A stretch of 64,000 nucleotides of DNA from Chryseobacterium cucumeris. GTDB lineage: Bacteria > Bacteroidota > Bacteroidia > Flavobacteriales > Weeksellaceae. Position 1 is the stretch's first letter. Every line of letters starts with the position of its first letter. A model generated the notes under the pieces. That model saw nothing but the letters and a program-made list of their open reading frames with translations. It did no database searches and was not told the origin of the DNA. The position numbers and the translations under genes were made by a program. Of the stretch, positions 1-9,500 are shown piece by piece. The stretch covers positions 372,001 to 436,000 of the forward strand of contig NZ_LUVZ01000012.1 in NCBI RefSeq assembly GCF_001593385.1. Direction: 5' to 3'.

Positions 1-717
1 CTGCCGTAATATACAAAGGGAAACCTTCTTTGAAACTACTTTTTAGATGATTGTAAAAAAGTTGAAAATAATATAAGTTTTTATCTCTGACATTTTCCCG
101 AATATTATAATGATATAATTCACCAAGAAATTCTTTAACATCTTCATAAAAAATAGAACGATTTGTAATAGGATCAAAATGTTCATTTTTGTAAGTTTTC
201 AAATATTCCATAGGATTTTTGGTATGCTCTTCCGGTACTTTTTTCATTGTTTTCAGTACATCTCTAATTTTATTTTCCAGTGCATCAACAACAAACTCCC
301 ATGTGTTGGGTTCATAGTAAAAGTCTTTCTTCCCAAAGTCATCTCCTAAAAGTTCTTCAAAAACTTCTTTTTTGAAATCAAATTCATTCCATTCAGGACT
401 TTCTTTATAGTCCTCTGTGCGTACATCAAAGCCTACATAGGTACCATCTGGATTATATAATCCATTTTTTTTACATCTTTCAAAGAAATTATGATTTTAT
501 CTATTTTTTCTTCTTTCATAATAAAGTGATTTTTATAAGTCCCGTTATATTCTACGTTGTTATGGGCTTTGTATTCTGTGTATTTTTTACCGTTTTTATG
601 ATAAGATCTGAACCATCCTAAGCCACAGCATTGCTGTGGCTTATAATTATTGATCAAAATTCGATCTACCCATCCTTTTTTTGCTTTCCGGAGTTTCGAA
701 CCTCGTAAAAGCTTCAA
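1..717 (-). pseudogene. Frameshifted, 3'-incomplete hypothetical gene
   Basis: Two open frames on the minus strand read as one protein if a single base is added in a run of eight T (465-472; eight A in the coding sense). The upstream frame ends shortly after that run at a stop near 433. The next frame continues (KNGLYNPDGTYVGFDV...) without a stop to the window edge. The upstream part has no ATG: the frame opens after a stop at 742-744 and the first possible start is a TTG at 717, so the 5' end may also be lost. The product is charged and aromatic-rich, with no signal peptide or family that I recognise. It follows a secreted protein gene by about 45 bp and looks like a decayed downstream member of the same minus-strand operon. 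A sequencing error in the homopolymer is an equally good explanation of the shift. Confidence 0.5.
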
Positions 718-762
718 TATAGAATTTTGGTTTTGAAATGTTTATTATTATGCTGACATATC

Positions 763-1407
763 CTATTTACAGTTTTGATCAGGAAGAATATCTTTACTGA
801 ATAATTCTAAAATCATCTGTTCTTTTTCCATGGACCAGTCGAAATATTGATATTCTTGATCGGTGAAATTATATCTGTCTTTTCCATTATCAGGGAATGC
901 AATAAACTTTTTAAATTTCCCATCTCTTTTAAATAATAATAAAATCCTTGGATATTTTTCTTGGATACAATCACAGCCGACACTATTAGATAATCCTGTT
1001 CTGACAAAAATATTTTTTTTAGAGTAATTAAACAGAATATTTGATAATCTTTCTTTTTCTAATGAAGAAATCATTCTGATTTGATTATGAAATTTAGTAT
1101 CCAAGTAATTTCGAGGCTCATCTACATTTTTAATAAAGTTAGGATTTGCTATGTAAATTGAATCATACTCATTAAAAGGAAATATTTTCGTTCTTTGTAT
1201 TGATGGAATCGAAAACCTTTCATAGTATTTATTATCAAAATCACCAGGATTTATTTCTCCTTTATTTTTTAATAATAAATCTCTTTTATATTCTTTGCAG
1301 TTCTTTTGACAAAATTTCACTCTAAGTGAATCTAAATCATTTACTTTCTGAGAATAAAAAAAATTACATAGTAATAAGACTGCCAGAAAAAGGATATTAT
1401 TTTTCAT
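763..1407 (-). CDS. Hypothetical secreted protein
   Basis: 214 residues. The N-terminus is a clear signal peptide (MKNNILFLAVLLLCNFFYSQ) of the style used for periplasmic proteins in Flavobacteriia, with no lipobox Cys. The mature part is Lys-, Tyr- and Phe-rich and carries four Cys in its N-terminal and central parts plus one near the C-terminus (CQKNCKEY, GCDC, NCK), possibly disulfide-bonded. No catalytic motif is evident and I do not recognise the family. The gene starts 6 bp after the stop of the clan-CD-like gene at 1414-2427, so the two are almost certainly co-transcribed. It is the only member of this operon with an export signal, which makes it a candidate immunity or envelope partner; that role is inference only. 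Confidence 0.6.
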   Translation of the reverse strand: MKNNILFLAVLLLCNFFYSQKVNDLDSLRVKFCQKNCKEYKRDLLLKNKGEINPGDFDNKYYERFSIPSIQRTKIFPFNEYDSIYIANPNFIKNVDEPRNYLDTKFHNQIRMISSLEKERLSNILFNYSKKNIFVRTGLSNSVGCDCIQEKYPRILLLFKRDGKFKKFIAFPDNGKDRYNFTDQEYQYFDWSMEKEQMILELFSKDILPDQNCK

Positions 1408-1413
1408 GTTATA

Positions 1414-2427
1414 TTATTTTATTATATCAGGATATTTTTTCTTGATCTTCTCTCTCATTTGGTTATATGAAGTCTCTGTTCCATGCATTTTTTCTATATA
1501 AAACTTCTTATAATTTTTTGCGTAATATTTTTGTGCACTATAAATTTCATCTAATTGATCCTGAGTTAAATTTTGGCTTCTTTCTTTTAATAAATATACT
1601 TCACTACTTGTATTACTTAATAACCATAGGTCTTTCTTTGTCGTTGTTAACGTATTGTTTTTAGTATTAAAAATATACCAGCCATCTGAGTTGAAAAATT
1701 TGCCACTAGGAGTCAAATAATTGTTTAATAATGAGCCAAAATATATTTTTTCTTTTGTTGAAGTAATTTCTTCATATGCCCTTTGTTTAATATCTGAACG
1801 ATTTGAATTAGCAAAGATTTTTATTTCTTTGTTTGTCATACTTCCTAGTTCATTTAAAAAACCTTTATCATCAGCTTCATCACATGCAACAGAAAAGAAA
1901 TTGGCTCCGTTTAACATATTGCTTAACAATAATTTTAGACTAATATATGATTTAATATCTTTTAGTTCCAACCCTCCTTGATGATATTTTTCAGATTCCT
2001 TTCTGAAATCTTCAAAATAGTCATCATTGAGAGATATTAAATCTTTTTTAGGCAGCTTTTCAAATACATTTTTTAAAGTTTTAAAAGCTAGAGCATCTAA
2101 AACTACTTTCATTGACTTTGCGTAGGTATGATCTGAAAAGGTGTTTCCATGGTGAACTATAGCCACATTTTTGAAATTAGATCTTTTACAGAGGTCTACA
2201 AAGCTTTCATAGTTTGCGAAACTTGGAATATGTCGTACTTCCCACATTTTAAAAGTTTCATCAAATTGGTATTTTCCATCTGACTCTAAAGTTATTATTA
2301 GATTAATGTTTTTCTTTTTTTGTTGTTGGTCATCTATAGTAGAATCTTCAAAGAAATTTTTCTTTTTTCTTTCTTCATCAGCCATTGTTTTTGCACTATA
2401 AATGCCTATAGGTCTATAATCATACAT
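1414..2427 (-). CDS. Hypothetical protein with clan CD (caspase-like) His-Gly/Ala-Cys motifs
   Basis: 337 residues, no signal peptide and no membrane segment, so probably cytoplasmic. A hydrophobic strand leads into VHHGN (His92/His93-Gly94), and a second strand leads into SVACDEADDKG (Ala181-Cys182). A His-Gly and an Ala-Cys, each after a hydrophobic strand, is the signature layout of clan CD cysteine peptidases (caspase, gingipain, CHAT, separase). The stretch after the Cys (IKIFANSNRSD) also resembles the following strand of that fold. The spacing between His and Cys, about 90 residues, is long and would need a helical insertion (residues 100-170, Lys- and Leu-rich). The N-terminal 40 residues and the C-terminus are highly charged. 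It lies 53 bp downstream of the 1276-residue gene and 6 bp upstream of the secreted protein gene. The family is not identified; the peptidase idea rests on motifs alone. Confidence 0.55.
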   Translation of the reverse strand: MYDYRPIGIYSAKTMADEERKKKNFFEDSTIDDQQQKKKNINLIITLESDGKYQFDETFKMWEVRHIPSFANYESFVDLCKRSNFKNVAIVHHGNTFSDHTYAKSMKVVLDALAFKTLKNVFEKLPKKDLISLNDDYFEDFRKESEKYHQGGLELKDIKSYISLKLLLSNMLNGANFFSVACDEADDKGFLNELGSMTNKEIKIFANSNRSDIKQRAYEEITSTKEKIYFGSLLNNYLTPSGKFFNSDGWYIFNTKNNTLTTTKKDLWLLSNTSSEVYLLKERSQNLTQDQLDEIYSAQKYYAKNYKKFYIEKMHGTETSYNQMREKIKKKYPDIIK

Positions 2428-2480
2428 GGTTTTTGGATTTAATAAAATCAGGCGGCGTAAATTTCCGCCTGATCTTGTTA

Positions 2481-5400
2481 TTATTTAAATATTGTTGTTA
2501 ATTCTCTCGGTAATGTTGTAGCTCCATCACTATGTGATAATTGAGCGTCAGTATCCAGAGAAAAGCTTGTTTCAAATTCCAATTCTGATGGGTTTTCACA
2601 ATTTTTAGGATCATTTTCCGGGAAAATCGGTAATGGCTGATTTACCGGAAGTCCTGTGGATTTATCCTGAAGGATTGTTAAGGTAGTAGGGATTCTGGTA
2701 ATCCAGTATTTCCCCTGAGGTTCTCCGGTAGGCTGTCTCATTTCGTCTACGATACTCATGTACATTGGGTCGCCGATTACCGGAACAGAACCGCCATTCC
2801 AGATCAATCCTGTTTCAAGGAAGAACTGAACAGCTGCTTCGAAACCTGGTTTTACGGTAACGATAATCCTTGCCATACCTGCCTGCAGGAAACTTCTGAA
2901 CAATGGGTCCATACTTTCGCTGATGTAGAATTCCTGCCAGCTCTTACGGTTAGCCCAATAGTATGGGTAGAAGGTGTAATCCATAATTTCCCATTCGAAT
3001 GCCTGTTCCATAAACTTGGCAAGGGCTGTATATCTGTCCAGATTTTCATTCAGGTATACCTGGAAATTATCCATGGTTGTTTTCTCATCGGCACCGTTAG
3101 TTGTTTCCTGGCCTAATGTATAAAGGTAATCCTGTAATAAATAAGCGATACAGTTGTGCTTTAAGACATCATGTTCCATATAACGGTAGAAAGTATCCTG
3201 TCTTTCTTTAAGCTGAGCTTCTTTTTCTTTTTGCTCTGCGTCTAATCTTGCCTGATCTTCCTGGAATTTGGCATAAGCAGCTTCATAGGCTTTAATAATA
3301 TCATTAAAACTGTCTGTTTTCCACTTGCTGATAAAGGCATCGCTCAGCTCACAGTTCACAACGACTTTGATGGTATAACTTCTTACGTTGTGGCCCTTCA
3401 CCTGGAAAGATACATTACCTGTGATATTGAAACCAGATGATCCATCGTCAAAATTAAGGTCTCCACCACGTTCAGAACGGCCAATCATATCTCCTTTTAA
3501 GTTTGAGAACATCACTTCAGAATAACGTGATCCTGACCATCCACCACCTCTGTTTCTTGTTGACCTGCAGGCGAAACTTGCATTTTTACCAGCATAATTG
3601 TCTGGGATGGTAAATTGTGTATGATCAATTCCAAAATCATCATTTGTCTGAGGAACGCTGGAAGCAGTATGAATTACTTGTTTGGTTGCTTCCGGGAATG
3701 CCTCTAAAGTTACTCCGTATTCCTGAGCCCAATGCTGGATCTGTACAATCGTTGCAGATTTTGGATCTGCCATTAACCATGGTTCCGGTGCTTTTCTTGG
3801 ATCTACAGGAGCTTTAAGCACCTGAGCCTTGGCAACAGTAAGAGCCAGACGGTGTAATCTTGAAGGTTCAGGAACCATAAACTCAAACATCGTACGCTTA
3901 CCATAGTTGTAGATCTGGTTTTTCATTTTCTTGTCGATCCATCTGTAAACTCCGGTAATGTGTTTAGGCTGTGCCGCTTCAGCATTATCAGTGTTGGTTA
4001 CCTTTCCTCTGTTATCATATTCATGAACATTGGTTTCCGTATATTCCTTGATGATTTTCTGTACTCTTTCTTCTGAAATTTTAGTAAGAACTCTTTCCAT
4101 TGCTCTTTCTGTAATTTCCTGAGATTTCATTACAGCTTGTCTTGTACTGTCGTGCTGTGCTGAGTTATTGGCATAATCTGCTCCGATTTCAAACTTCATG
4201 GCACTGTCATTTCCATAGCTGAATCTTGTGTAGGCAGAAATACTCTGCTGCTTTTCAATTTCTTTAGCAACTTCGGTCTGCATATCCGTTCTGGAAGTTT
4301 TGGAAGTGTCTGACATCTTCTCTGTCTCCTGAGATTTGGAAGTTGTATCTGTAATTTCAGAGTATTCTCTGGAAACGGAAGACTTATGTCTCAGTTCGCT
4401 TGCCATAACGTTCTCAATATTGGACACTTCTCCCGGAACATAAGCATGAACACTTTGCACGACTTTCATATAATCTGCTACACCCAATCTTTTGATCCCG
4501 AAATTTTTTCGTTTTTGGGTTGTACCTGGTTCAGGTGTACCCGGGTTTTCAACTGCTGCACGCTTCAGAGTCAGCATTCCGGTAAGGTTTAAGTCTTCTT
4601 TCAGATATTGTGTGGCAATCTCTCCATAAGCCTGGCTTCCGTTATCAAAAATAATTTCTATTTTGAAACTAAAGCTGGTTCTGAATCTGTTTACCAAAGC
4701 CGCAGGTAAGGTAATTTTATTATCAACTACAGAAATATTGCTGTAATTTTCTTCGAAAGTTCCGGCAGCATCTGTTGTAGCCGTAATTTTAGCATTGGCA
4801 ACACTCCACGAAACATCCTCAACTTCAAAAGAAAAATTAACAAATCCTCTGCTGCCTGCTACTACGTAAGCACTGTGAGCATATAAGCTGTATGCCATCG
4901 GTGTTCTGGCGGTATTCTGAATAAGAGGTATTGAAGCTCCGCCGATATTGGCATACTGCTGTTCCGGAAGAGGACTGTTTTGAAGTGCCGTCTCCATGGA
5001 AGCAGAGATATTGTTTCTTACAACAAGTAAAGCATCAGCATAGCTTTCAATCTCATCATCAAGAACAATGGTCTGGGCACCCATTCTTAAGGTGTCATGC
5101 GAAAGGATCTGAAGGCTGTCTTTATCTTCTGCCACAGAAGTTAAGCTGGTTGTAGATTCACCGAAAAGTTCTACAAAAAGGTCGAAAGATTCCGGTGAAA
5201 GCTTTGCTTGCAAATCCTCCAAATTGATTTCATTTTTGTACGTAAATACGAAAGGCGCAACTTCATATTCTTTCAAAGTGCTGTAAAGGCGTTCTTTTTC
5301 TTCTTCGGACATGTCCGGAGTGATTTTACTGTCTACTTCGGCCAGCTTTCTGTCATACAGTTCCAAACGTTCTTTGTTTTCTGTCATATATCTGGAATAC

Positions 5401-6311
5401 TCATCCTGGTAGGCCTGATATCTGGATTTATGGAATTTTTTCTGAAGCTTTTCCAGTTCGGAATTCAGTGTGTTCAGGGATTCTTTTCTGTGGATGGCTT
5501 TACTGGATACAAAAGAAGCTCTTGCTTCAGATTCTAATCTCTGAACTGTTCTTGCTGCCAAAGCCGGTTCGGAACCTTCAGCATTTGCAGATGAAACTAA
5601 AGAAGCCGTTTCCGTATCTTCTGAAAATAGGATGGTAGGAAGTATGATTTTTCCATCCATTGCTTTTTCCAATGGTTTTTCTCCATTAATTTTGATGATT
5701 TCCTGATCTGTAAGGTCCTGATTGCTGGCAAAACCAAGCTGAATAGCCATTAAAATGTGGCTGATTGCTTCTTTAATATAGAAATCTCCCTGGGTAACAA
5801 TCTGATAAATATAATTATTCCAAAGTTGGGAAAATATAGAAATTCCTTCTGCGTTCAGCTGTCTGTTGGTATTAATAAGGCTTTTGTAATAATCCGTAAC
5901 GAACGTCCAGTCAGCGCTTTCTAATGTTTCTTTTTTAGAAAGCTTTCTTCCGATCATCAGAAGGTCTCTAAATGCTCCTTCTTCGATTTTCTTTTCGCTT
6001 TCGAATCCGGAATTGTTAAACTCTCCGGCAGCCCTTTTCATGGCTGTAAATTTTAAAGTTTTGGCAGGTCTTCCAACGACTGCTGTATCAAAAACACCGG
6101 TTACTCCTTTAGGTCTGTGGATAAATCCTAAGTTTTTGTCTTTAATTTCTGTTAATTGAGGGTTTCTCAGACTTACAAATCTGAAAAGTGATTGTGATGC
6201 GTTATTGGTATTCATAGGGTTTGTTTCTTTGTAGTTAATAATTCCTTCTCCTATTAAGGATTTTCCGACAGTAAATGCGGATTTTACTGTTGATGTATTA
6301 TTTGTTGGCAT
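2481..6311 (-). CDS. Giant hypothetical protein, 1276 residues, coiled-coil rich
   Basis: I chose the ATG at 6311, just after the TAA of the upstream gene at 6319, because it gives the same stop-to-start spacing as the neighbouring gene pair; an ATG at 6338 would overlap that gene. There is no signal peptide and no clear transmembrane segment. Visible parts: a helical N-terminal third, a charged coiled coil around residues 277-347, a beta-rich middle part (about 430-600), a Ser/Thr/Glu/Lys-rich stretch around 650-690, a segment with ITGVYRWIDKKMKNQIYNYG, a Gly/Ser-rich loop with AFACRSTRNRGGGWSG-like composition, a second coiled coil around 1005-1045, and a compact C-terminal part ending after KYWITRIPTTLTILQ. 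I cannot assign a family. Its place between a fiber-like gene and a clan-CD-like gene suggests a structural or toxin-like component of the same system. Confidence 0.65.
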   Translation of the reverse strand: MPTNNTSTVKSAFTVGKSLIGEGIINYKETNPMNTNNASQSLFRFVSLRNPQLTEIKDKNLGFIHRPKGVTGVFDTAVVGRPAKTLKFTAMKRAAGEFNNSGFESEKKIEEGAFRDLLMIGRKLSKKETLESADWTFVTDYYKSLINTNRQLNAEGISIFSQLWNNYIYQIVTQGDFYIKEAISHILMAIQLGFASNQDLTDQEIIKINGEKPLEKAMDGKIILPTILFSEDTETASLVSSANAEGSEPALAARTVQRLESEARASFVSSKAIHRKESLNTLNSELEKLQKKFHKSRYQAYQDEYSRYMTENKERLELYDRKLAEVDSKITPDMSEEEKERLYSTLKEYEVAPFVFTYKNEINLEDLQAKLSPESFDLFVELFGESTTSLTSVAEDKDSLQILSHDTLRMGAQTIVLDDEIESYADALLVVRNNISASMETALQNSPLPEQQYANIGGASIPLIQNTARTPMAYSLYAHSAYVVAGSRGFVNFSFEVEDVSWSVANAKITATTDAAGTFEENYSNISVVDNKITLPAALVNRFRTSFSFKIEIIFDNGSQAYGEIATQYLKEDLNLTGMLTLKRAAVENPGTPEPGTTQKRKNFGIKRLGVADYMKVVQSVHAYVPGEVSNIENVMASELRHKSSVSREYSEITDTTSKSQETEKMSDTSKTSRTDMQTEVAKEIEKQQSISAYTRFSYGNDSAMKFEIGADYANNSAQHDSTRQAVMKSQEITERAMERVLTKISEERVQKIIKEYTETNVHEYDNRGKVTNTDNAEAAQPKHITGVYRWIDKKMKNQIYNYGKRTMFEFMVPEPSRLHRLALTVAKAQVLKAPVDPRKAPEPWLMADPKSATIVQIQHWAQEYGVTLEAFPEATKQVIHTASSVPQTNDDFGIDHTQFTIPDNYAGKNASFACRSTRNRGGGWSGSRYSEVMFSNLKGDMIGRSERGGDLNFDDGSSGFNITGNVSFQVKGHNVRSYTIKVVVNCELSDAFISKWKTDSFNDIIKAYEAAYAKFQEDQARLDAEQKEKEAQLKERQDTFYRYMEHDVLKHNCIAYLLQDYLYTLGQETTNGADEKTTMDNFQVYLNENLDRYTALAKFMEQAFEWEIMDYTFYPYYWANRKSWQEFYISESMDPLFRSFLQAGMARIIVTVKPGFEAAVQFFLETGLIWNGGSVPVIGDPMYMSIVDEMRQPTGEPQGKYWITRIPTTLTILQDKSTGLPVNQPLPIFPENDPKNCENPSELEFETSFSLDTDAQLSHSDGATTLPRELTTIFK

Positions 6312-6318
6312 TTCGTTC

Positions 6319-8502
6319 TTATTTTTTAGTGTATTCAAGTGTTAGAGTAAACGAGTTGATAAGAGAATAATCATAATCAGGTGTATTCAACAGTTCAATA
6401 ATTGCTCTTTCTCTTTCAATAGTGATGTAGGCTTTTGTTCGCCACTGATTACCTGCAAATGCCGCTTTAAGATCATCCCATTCTGTAAACATTTCGTTGG
6501 AGATAATGGTTTCGAGATCCGGGAATTCAGGTCTTAAGTCAATTTCACCTGTTCTCGGAATTTGATCCAGATACAAGGTTTTTTTGTAGACAGGCTTACC
6601 GTTGATCCATTTTCCACCCGTCAGCTCTTCTTTGGTACTGTAGGAATGCTGTTTGTCTGCATATTGTTTCTGGATGTAATCATTTTCCTGTGCGTTGTCT
6701 CCAAAATAAGTTTTAGAACTTAAGCCTCTGGCATTTGATACCTGATGTTCTACCATAACAGGCTCATCAGGATAATTACTTACCATAATTCCTTTACCGT
6801 CAGAATGATCGGTAAAACTCGTTAAAGAGGCTCCGGCATTACTTAAACTAAGTTTTGCACCATAAGCTCTAGCCAATACACCGTAATCTTTACTGACATC
6901 TAAATTTGATTGTATAGAATTATCTACACTGCCTGATGTGATCAAAACTCCGCTTGGAAAGAAACCTACCTGGTTTTTAATTCCGTCCTGAGTATTGATT
7001 TTATAGAGAAGAGATTCAATTTCCGGAGCTTCGGCATTTTCAAACTGGATATGACCGGAAACGGGATTGTTTACTTCTGTTCCTGTGATAGGAATGTAGT
7101 TTTGAAAGTCGGAAAGGTTTTTATATCCCAATACATTACCGGCATTAAGAACCGCAACTTTTGTATAAGTGTTATCTGCTAAAGGTGTTCTTTTTGCAGA
7201 AATCACGGCGTCAAAATCCAATGTTCTTGCAGCAAAGTCTCCACCAATTAAAGGCGTTACAAAATCATGGCGTCTTGCTACCGGATTGGATTCAATCACC
7301 AGTTTGTTGAAGGTTGAACCTCCTAATGGGGCATTACAGCCGATAACGACATTGTTATCACCCCAAACACCCATAGCATGCGTAGTGGAGGCGGCATTAT
7401 ATCCGACAAAAGTATTGGATCCCCATGCTCCTGAAGTTGTCGCTTTTCCATGAATATTTCCGGCAAAAGCACCTAAAAAAGTATTCTGAGTACCATTAGT
7501 TAAGGAATAAGCGGCTCCCAGACCAAGCGCGGTGTTATTGGTTCCGGCAATATTTTTGTTTCCTGCTTCATCTCCGATATACGTATTTCCATTTCCTGTT
7601 GTTGTTTCAGTTCCCGCTTGTGTTCCGAAAAAAGCATTGAAATTACCTGTTGTAAGTTTAGTTCCGCTTGAAACACCCGTTGCGGTATTCCATCTTCCCG
7701 TAGTGGTTTCATTTAAAGCATAAGAACCAAGTGCTACGTTATTTGCTCCGGTGGTTAATTTTGATAATGTATTATAACCAATTCCCAATCCGTAGGCTCC
7801 GGTGTGATCCGTATTCAAATTTCCAAACCAGAAGGAATACGTTGTAGGACTGAAATTGATTTCGCCTGCTCTGCCCTGGCTTGGCTGAAAAATAATAGGT
7901 TTGGTTGTTCCGTTACCTCTGTCGATGACATTTTGTAAATTATCATTCCCGCTAAAAGTGGGTTTGTCAGAAAGGTCATTATAACTGCCTGTTACAGCTA
8001 CTTTTTTCAGGATAACTTTTTCCTGTCCTTCCTGTGACAATGTAACACTTCCATCTGCATTGGTGGTGGGAGTGATACTGAATTCCGAAAGATTAATCTG
8101 AAAGGCAGAGCCATCATTCTGGGTAATGGTAATAATATTTTGAGAGGCATCATATGAAGCATTCTCAATACTGATATCACGGGTTACCAAACTGCTTAAA
8201 TCTACCGATTTACTTTGCTGGACACCATTCTCACCTGTATAAAATACCGTTAAGATATTTCCATTTAATTGCGGAGCCTGAATAGCTGTCTGCGTTTCAA
8301 TTTTTTCTTTCCAAAGCTGAGCATTCTGCGGATTTATATTGGATGCATTTGCATCTGCTTTTTGTGACAGATCATAATCTAATTGAGCTGCAGGAATCTT
8401 TTCATCTTTGTGCCAGTATGAATCATGCCACTCCCAAAATTCTTCCTGTACCGGGATATCTCCGTTTTCGAAATATTTTTTTAATTCTTGTTTTGTTTTC
8501 AT
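6319..8502 (-). CDS. Fiber-like protein with YadA-type head repeats
   Basis: 727 residues. The ATG at 8502 is chosen over an upstream start at 8559 because it begins MKTKQELKKYFENGDIP, nearly identical to the start of the next gene upstream. The shared N-terminal module of about 37 residues ends in YWHKDEKI. It is followed by a beta-rich region, then by a run of Gly/Asn/Ala/Thr repeats of about 14-17 residues (NNVALGSYALNETTTG, NTYIGDEAGNK, NTFLGAFAG; roughly residues 235-375), which resembles the left-handed beta-roll head of trimeric adhesins and phage tail fibers. The C-terminal half carries further beta segments and ends SFTLTLEYTKK. No signal peptide and no C-terminal membrane anchor are seen, which argues against an autotransporter and for a cytoplasmic, phage-fiber-like product. 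Stop and next start are 7 bp apart. Confidence 0.65.
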   Translation of the reverse strand: MKTKQELKKYFENGDIPVQEEFWEWHDSYWHKDEKIPAAQLDYDLSQKADANASNINPQNAQLWKEKIETQTAIQAPQLNGNILTVFYTGENGVQQSKSVDLSSLVTRDISIENASYDASQNIITITQNDGSAFQINLSEFSITPTTNADGSVTLSQEGQEKVILKKVAVTGSYNDLSDKPTFSGNDNLQNVIDRGNGTTKPIIFQPSQGRAGEINFSPTTYSFWFGNLNTDHTGAYGLGIGYNTLSKLTTGANNVALGSYALNETTTGRWNTATGVSSGTKLTTGNFNAFFGTQAGTETTTGNGNTYIGDEAGNKNIAGTNNTALGLGAAYSLTNGTQNTFLGAFAGNIHGKATTSGAWGSNTFVGYNAASTTHAMGVWGDNNVVIGCNAPLGGSTFNKLVIESNPVARRHDFVTPLIGGDFAARTLDFDAVISAKRTPLADNTYTKVAVLNAGNVLGYKNLSDFQNYIPITGTEVNNPVSGHIQFENAEAPEIESLLYKINTQDGIKNQVGFFPSGVLITSGSVDNSIQSNLDVSKDYGVLARAYGAKLSLSNAGASLTSFTDHSDGKGIMVSNYPDEPVMVEHQVSNARGLSSKTYFGDNAQENDYIQKQYADKQHSYSTKEELTGGKWINGKPVYKKTLYLDQIPRTGEIDLRPEFPDLETIISNEMFTEWDDLKAAFAGNQWRTKAYITIERERAIIELLNTPDYDYSLINSFTLTLEYTKK

Positions 8503-8515
8503 TTGCTTAAAAATT

Positions 8516-9274
8516 TTAATTGATGAGTTTTCCTCCCACGATTTCCACTGTGCTGTCAAAAGAATAAGGTAAATAGGTCGTTTCAGGGCCTAATGTTACT
8601 TTTGTAAGCTGGTTAACTCTGAAAGCATTGTTTTCAATTTTGAGTACACTGGCCGGAATGGTTACTGAGGTGAGTTGATTGCTGACAAAAGCATCCGAGT
8701 GAATTTCTGTTACTCCATCGGGAATCTCAACAGATGTCAGCTTATTGGCAGAGAAGGCTCCTTGTGAGATAATCGTTATTCCTTTGGGAAGACGAAGTTC
8801 TTTCAGTTGATTGGCTGTAAATGCCTGTATTCCAATATTGATAACGCTGTCCGGAATAAATAAAGACGTTAATCTGTTATTGTAAAAAGCCCAATTGGGG
8901 ATTTCGGTTACCTTTGGAGGAATTGTAAAGGTCGTTAAGCCGCCGTTACTAAATGCGCTTTCCTGGATAGTTGTTACAGAGTCAGGGATTTCTACGTCAG
9001 TTACCTGCAGACCTGCGGTAAAATTTTTGGGAATAGTGACTGTTCCTTCTTTTATCACAATTTTTCTTTTTGAAAAGAAAGCCAGTGAAGCATTTTTATC
9101 AGCATCCATTTCAGCATAGAGTATGTTGAATGTACCATTCTCCAGACCTGCGATCTTGCGCATGTCAATTTTCTCATCCTTATGCCAGTAAGCGTCCTGC
9201 CATTCCCAAAAATCTTCCTGTTTTGGGATATCTCCATTTTCAAAATAGAGCTTTAATTCTTCTTTTGTTTTCAT
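8516..9274 (-). CDS. BspA-type leucine-rich-repeat protein with the shared N-terminal module
   Basis: 252 residues. Residues 1-36 (MKTKEELKLYFENGDIP ... YWHKDEKI) are nearly the same as in the fiber-like protein downstream. Residues about 75-240 are leucine-rich repeats of the LRR_5/BspA type with a period near 23 residues (ITSVEIPDGVTEIHSDAF-like units such as LTSVTIPASVLKIENNAF). Such repeats usually bind proteins or surfaces. There is no signal peptide, so the LRR domain is presumably presented by whatever the shared module attaches to. The start is the first ATG, with a promoter of the CGACA type about 180 bp upstream at 9452-9485. The gene is 13 bp from the fiber-like gene. Confidence 0.7.
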   Translation of the reverse strand: MKTKEELKLYFENGDIPKQEDFWEWQDAYWHKDEKIDMRKIAGLENGTFNILYAEMDADKNASLAFFSKRKIVIKEGTVTIPKNFTAGLQVTDVEIPDSVTTIQESAFSNGGLTTFTIPPKVTEIPNWAFYNNRLTSLFIPDSVINIGIQAFTANQLKELRLPKGITIISQGAFSANKLTSVEIPDGVTEIHSDAFVSNQLTSVTIPASVLKIENNAFRVNQLTKVTLGPETTYLPYSFDSTVEIVGGKLIN

Positions 9275-9369
9275 AAAACGTTGTGTGATTGATTAATAAG
9301 TTGATTGCTGTGATCTGTTCTTTTATAAAGCATGCTCACTTTTGTGCTATATTTTCAGACATAGTTCTG

Positions 9370-9399
9370 GCTGTTCAGCATTTTGTGAATGGTGAATTC
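9370..9399 (-). repeat. Conserved leader element, copy 1
   Basis: In the untranslated leader of the LRR gene. On the plus strand it reads GGCTGTTCAGCA, then about 10 bases, then GGTGAATTC. Two related copies lie at 9715-9744 and 11005-11029, each between a CGACA-type promoter and a gene. Confidence 0.5.
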
Positions 9400-9451
9400 A
9401 AAGGAATTGAGAATGTTTAATGAGTTTGCTGTACGGTTATTATAGAGATTT

Positions 9452-9485
9452 CAAAAGTAATGTTGAACAGCGCCAGAACTTGTCT
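9452..9485 (-). promoter_or_regulatory. CGACA-type promoter a
   Basis: Minus-strand promoter. The -7 box is TACTTTTG (complement of 9452-9459). An imperfect palindrome (CGCCA GAACT TGTCT on the plus strand, 9471-9485) lies 11 bp upstream of it. It reads toward the LRR gene and the rest of the island. It is the most degenerate of the five copies. Confidence 0.6.
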
Positions 9486-9500
9486 TGTATTAATTTTTAT

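Noticed and set aside
5208..5537. Open frame of 109 codons opposite the giant gene
   Set aside because: It lies wholly inside a longer, protein-like gene on the other strand and is a Phe-rich antisense shadow of its coiled coil.
7200..7800. Tandem DNA repeats or CRISPR-like array in the fiber gene
   Set aside because: The repeats are at protein level (Gly/Asn/Thr units of variable length); the DNA is not regularly repeated.
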